Assembly (NCBI GenBank): GCA_904501765.1
Contig: CAJGCM010000106.1
Span: forward strand, 1-7,634
Reading direction: 5' to 3'
DNA length: 7,634 bases
Source of the DNA: an uncultured Clostridia bacterium
Lineage (GTDB): Bacteria > Bacillota > Clostridia > Oscillospirales > CAG-272
Under the pieces are notes generated by a model. It worked only from the letters and a program-made list of their open reading frames with translations, did no database searches and was not told the DNA's origin. This document shows positions 6,148-7,634 of this stretch, in pieces. Position 1 is the first letter of the stretch. The number at the start of each line of letters is the position of its first letter. Both the position numbers and the translations under genes were made by a program.

Positions 6148-6564
6148 TTAATGTCTCCAAGGACATGTGTCGTTCCTACTCCGTTCTACAGGAGCAGTTA
6201 TTAATAAACTTTCGTCACCATATGTTATGGCTTCGTGTGTCATGTGAGAAACGGTTATAAGATATTCGGGATCTAGTATGCGAGGGTTGCGGTTTATAAT
6301 ATCCGCTGCCGTTATAGGATTCATATGATGTACTAGAATACGATCATAAATCTCTCGGTCGAGAATACCTAAATCACAGCCTCCATCCCGCTCTATAACT
6401 TCGTCTCTCACGGATAACCATTCGTCAGATTTATAGAACATTTGGTTTAAATATCTGTCATAACCAAAAGTAGCTTCTCCGACAGAGCCATTTAAACGCA
6501 AATATCTATATCTCTCTTCAAAAGTGGGTAAAAGGATCAGCTCAGAATATGTTCTAATAATCAT
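6148..6564 (-). CDS. HNH endonuclease (packaging-associated)
   Basis: This is a 138-residue HNH nuclease. The N-terminus is RTYSELILLPTFEERYRYL. The nuclease core runs from about residue 49 (WLSVRDEVIERDGGCDLG) through VHHMNP (H79, H80, N82) to LDPEYLITVSHMTHEAI (H107, H110), ending at NDTCPWRH. C63 and C134 may help structure the fold. Phage HNH proteins beside terminase genes are known in several systems to be needed with the terminase for cos-site cleavage and packaging, and this position suggests the same role. The frame can be extended to an ATG at 6627, but that start lies well inside the preceding gene. The ATG at 6564 overlaps the upstream stop (GATGATTATTAG) and has GGTGATC just upstream, matching part of the anti-Shine-Dalgarno complement. 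I therefore choose 6564, giving an 11-base overlap and probable translational coupling. Confidence 0.88.
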   Translation of the reverse strand: MIIRTYSELILLPTFEERYRYLRLNGSVGEATFGYDRYLNQMFYKSDEWLSVRDEVIERDGGCDLGILDREIYDRILVHHMNPITAADIINRNPRILDPEYLITVSHMTHEAITYGDESLLITAPVERSRNDTCPWRH

Positions 6565-6892
6565 CCTGATCACCGTTTCCACTGTACGTACGGAAAGCAT
6601 TGATAGCTTTCTCCATAAGTTCTTCACTGTGTTGTTGCGATCTCAACGCCTCCGTTTTTGCCTTCAAATTCTCATTTTCCAGCTGCAACTTTTCCTTCTC
6701 AAGCCTAGCCAGTGAAGTGCCAAGCTTTAAATAATGGGTTATTACCTGAGAGGAAGCAGTACCTTCAATTAACTGCTTCTTAGCTAGATCTGTAGCTAGA
6801 GATATGCAAAGATTCTCGTCTGCCTCAGGTGTCAAGCCAGGTCTCATAGCTTTCGGTTCGCTAGTAGAACTGGGTGTCTTAACTTTACCCAT
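6554..6892 (-). CDS. Putative terminase small subunit
   Basis: This is a 112-residue protein. Residues 1-22 are a polar, proline-containing tail. A helical region follows (ADENLCISLATDLAKKQL, 24-41), then the linker IEGTASSQVITHYLKLGT (42-59) and a charged coiled coil (about 60-100, ARLEKEKLQLENENLKAKTE and onward), ending at FRTYSG and a DQDDY tail. I recognise the pattern 'LA..LA...L..GTASSQVITHYLKLGT' plus coiled coil from Firmicutes prophages, where the gene lies just before an HNH nuclease and terL; small terminases recognise pac or cos DNA and form rings through such helices. No clear helix-turn-helix DNA-binding motif is evident, so the call rests on position, size and resemblance. The start ATG at 6892 is 8 bases after AAAGGAGG. 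It overlaps the HNH gene at its end. It is the first gene after the 3' relic and candidate promoter. Confidence 0.6.
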   Translation of the reverse strand: MGKVKTPSSTSEPKAMRPGLTPEADENLCISLATDLAKKQLIEGTASSQVITHYLKLGTSLARLEKEKLQLENENLKAKTEALRSQQHSEELMEKAINAFRTYSGNGDQDDY

Positions 6893-6921
6893 TGATACTG
6901 CCTCCTTTCGTAGTGTTTTTG

Positions 6922-6968
6922 TTAGTCTATAGGCTCGTTGATAGTGATAATTGATGTTTCATCAATAT
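6922..6968 (-). repeat. Diverged direct repeat, copy 2 (relic)
   Basis: Aligned without gaps to copy 1 at 7093-7139, 37 of 47 bases match by hand count, including an unbroken 14-base run (ATAGGCTCGTTGAT on the + strand). The first 30 bases from the stop codon match at 27 positions; identity falls off upstream of the SIITINEPI codons. Confidence 0.85.
6950..6966. other. Small perfect inverted repeat (7-bp stem, 3-base loop)
   Basis: ATTGATG, three bases, CATCAAT. It is not followed by a T run on either strand, so it is not a typical terminator. It sits immediately downstream of the candidate -10 box in the relic region. Possible roles are an operator or a 5' leader hairpin; it may be chance. 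Confidence 0.4.
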
Positions 6969-6995
6969 TTTGTGCGCTATCTTAAACTGTGTCAA
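6967..6995 (-). promoter_or_regulatory. Candidate sigma-70-type promoter for the packaging/head operon
   Basis: On the minus strand a perfect TTGACA (6990-6995) is followed, after 17 bases, by CAAAAT (6967-6972), which matches TATAAT at four of six positions. Transcription would begin around 6960, about 70 bases before the small-terminase start. It lies in the only stretch of about 100 bases without a gene, which is where an operon promoter would be expected. The weak -10 box keeps this tentative. Confidence 0.4.
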
Positions 6996-7000
6996 CAACC

Positions 7001-7081
7001 TTAACATCTTCCACCACTCACCAGTGCCAAAGCGAGAAGAGTGACTATGCTACCAATAATTAAACCGGCTATAAAACTCAT
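7001..7081 (-). CDS. 26-residue single-helix membrane microprotein (DUF3789-like)
   Basis: ATG at 7081 to TAA at 7001 encodes 26 residues: MSFIAGLIIGSIVTLLALAL followed by VSGGRC. Residues 3-21 form one hydrophobic helix with small residues spaced as GxxxG (G6, G10), and the end carries a single Arg and Cys. Very short phage proteins of the pattern FxxGxxxGxxxxxxxx with a terminal Arg are known as DUF3789-type; their function is not established. A ribosome site AGAGG lies 7 bases upstream, in the 11 bases after the tail-gene stop, so translation is probably coupled to the tail gene. It is too short to be a conventional holin. It could instead be a non-functional open frame, but the ribosome site, spacing and clean hydrophobic pattern argue for a gene. 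Confidence 0.6.
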   Translation of the reverse strand: MSFIAGLIIGSIVTLLALALVSGGRC

Positions 7082-7092
7082 TTTACCACCTC

Positions 7093-7139
7093 TTATTCAA
7101 TAGGCTCGTTGATTGTGATAATGGAGTCGTCGCCAATAT
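7093..7139 (-). repeat. Diverged direct repeat, copy 1 (3' end of intact tail gene)
   Basis: This is the intact partner of the relic at 6922-6968. It encodes the last residues of the tail protein (YIGDDSIITINEPIE and stop). The copies are about 171 bases apart, with the microprotein gene between them. Confidence 0.85.
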
Positions 7140-7634
7140 AATCAGCTTGAATTGCAAAATACACAGTCGAACTACCACTAAACCCACTTGCATTTAAAGT
7201 AAACTGTGAAAGGTTATCACCATCAAGAACACCCGACAATACTGAAATATTATCTTTTGTTATCCAGTTACCGGGCACACCACTGTTCACCCTCGCAAAG
7301 CTTGAATCAAAGAAAGCAATAGCACCGCCGCTACCGAATGTAATATTTTTAAGGTAAATCGTGTTGTTCTTTGTTTTGTCTATTTCAATATGACCTGTTA
7401 CATAGTAAGTACCATTACCATTATAAATGCCACCGCTACCAATACGGGAGTTATCTGCCCAACCTTTACCGCCATTGAATATAGTTCCGTCTTTGTCGAT
7501 AGATAATGGTATAACGTTGGTATAGTTTGCAGGTGCGGTTACATTTATTGGTACTTCGTAACTTTCGCCACGACCTACACGGATAACCTTTACAATCTTG
7601 TCGTTATAGTCAACCACAACTGCACTGACTGCGG
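7093..7634 (-). CDS. C-terminal part of a tail-fibre/baseplate-like protein (5' end cut by window edge)
   Basis: The frame runs open to the right edge; 179 residues are visible, ending at TAA 7093. A GTG at 7617 could start a 174-residue protein, but it has no ribosome binding site and the frame continues upstream (AVSAV), so I treat it as partial. The sequence is rich in Gly, Asn, Ser, Thr and alternating hydrophobics, suggesting beta structure. A segment IPLSIDKDGTIFNGGKGWAD, then SRIGSGGIYNGNGTYYVTGH, is one I associate with C-terminal domains of Firmicutes phage tail, baseplate or fibre proteins, where a jelly-roll-like fold may bind host surface sugars. The following part (about NTIYLKNITFGSGGAIAFFD, to FSGSSTVYFAIQ) fits the same fold. 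Its location before the packaging genes suggests the tail or host-recognition module ends here. The specific role is uncertain. Confidence 0.65.
   Translation of the reverse strand, partial: AVSAVVVDYNDKIVKVIRVGRGESYEVPINVTAPANYTNVIPLSIDKDGTIFNGGKGWADNSRIGSGGIYNGNGTYYVTGHIEIDKTKNNTIYLKNITFGSGGAIAFFDSSFARVNSGVPGNWITKDNISVLSGVLDGDNLSQFTLNASGFSGSSTVYFAIQADYIGDDSIITINEPIE

Larger units (their letters stand above)
6922..6978 (-). pseudogene. Relic copy of the tail-gene 3' end
   Basis: Between an in-frame stop (6979-6981) and the TAA at 6922 the minus strand encodes DSAQNIDETSIITINEPID. The intact tail gene ends ADYIGDDSIITINEPIE-stop at 7093. The two ends share SIITINEPI and the stop position. 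No start codon or ribosome site precedes the relic, so it is not expressed as a protein on its own; it now forms the leader of the terminase operon. Confidence 0.8.

Noticed and set aside
6134..6166. Longer start for the SH3b protein (11 extra residues from 6166)
   Set aside because: The extra codons cover the HNH gene end and the AGGAGG itself (encoding GG); the ATG at 6133 has ideal spacing.
6565..6627. Longer start for the HNH protein
   Set aside because: It would overlap the small-terminase gene by 74 bases without a ribosome site, and the family-like N-terminus RTYSELI begins right after the ATG at 6564.
7615..7617. GTG as true start of the tail-like gene
   Set aside because: There is no Shine-Dalgarno in the visible upstream bases, and the frame stays open to the window edge, so a partial gene is more likely.
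1..7634. Stop-codon recoding (TGA) considered because the visible genes end in TAA or TAG only
   Set aside because: All genes read cleanly in the standard code, and the small number of stops makes the lack of TGA uninformative.
1..7634. tRNA, CRISPR, insertion sequence, integrase, attachment site or defence genes
   Set aside because: No cloverleaf, spaced repeat array, transposase or integrase motif, or terminal inverted repeats were seen on either strand.

Overview
This window is part of a tailed-phage (Caudoviricetes) genome or prophage. It carries the DNA-packaging and head module of an HK97-type siphovirus-like element. Every credible gene lies on the minus strand, so transcription runs from high to low coordinates. 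The genes are tightly packed and separated by 0 to about 60 bases. Most start behind strong AGGAGG-type Shine-Dalgarno sites, and base composition is moderately AT-rich. Together with protein families I recognise (the KGQKWGVRR protein, the SH3b head-module protein, a protease and capsid of a Clostridia-phage type), this points to a Firmicutes host, probably a gut Clostridia. That host call is inference from family resemblance, not from a search.

Layout in transcription order: (1) 7634-7093, the C-terminal end of a tail-fibre or baseplate-like protein, cut by the right edge. (2) 7081-7001, a 26-residue single-helix membrane microprotein. (3) 7000-6893, a short non-coding stretch with a relic copy of the 3' end of the tail gene, a TTGACA-containing candidate promoter and a small hairpin. 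(4) 6892-6554, a putative small terminase subunit. (5) 6564-6148, an HNH endonuclease overlapping it. (6) 6133-5696, a protein with an acidic, proline-rich tail and an SH3b domain. (7) 5681-5331, a head-tail adaptor-like protein. (8) 5316-4753, a KGQKWGVRR-motif structural-type protein. (9) 4718-2955, the large terminase. (10) 2891-1650, the portal protein. (11) 1622 to beyond base 1, one unbroken reading frame that joins an HK97-type prohead protease, an acidic linker and the HK97-fold major capsid protein.

Together, the terminase subunits and the HNH nuclease cut and pump DNA through the portal into a prohead. The capsid is built from the fused or internally initiated capsid protein and matured by the protease. 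The adaptor-like protein probably closes the head. The roles of the SH3b and KGQKWGVRR proteins are unknown.

The most notable features are the protease-capsid fusion with an in-frame internal ribosome binding site and start exactly at the capsid boundary, the duplicated 3' end of the tail gene beside the microprotein, and a translation-initiation leader shared by three genes. I see no defence system, RNA gene, CRISPR array, integrase or clearly new kind of system. There is no gene-free stretch over 300 bases.
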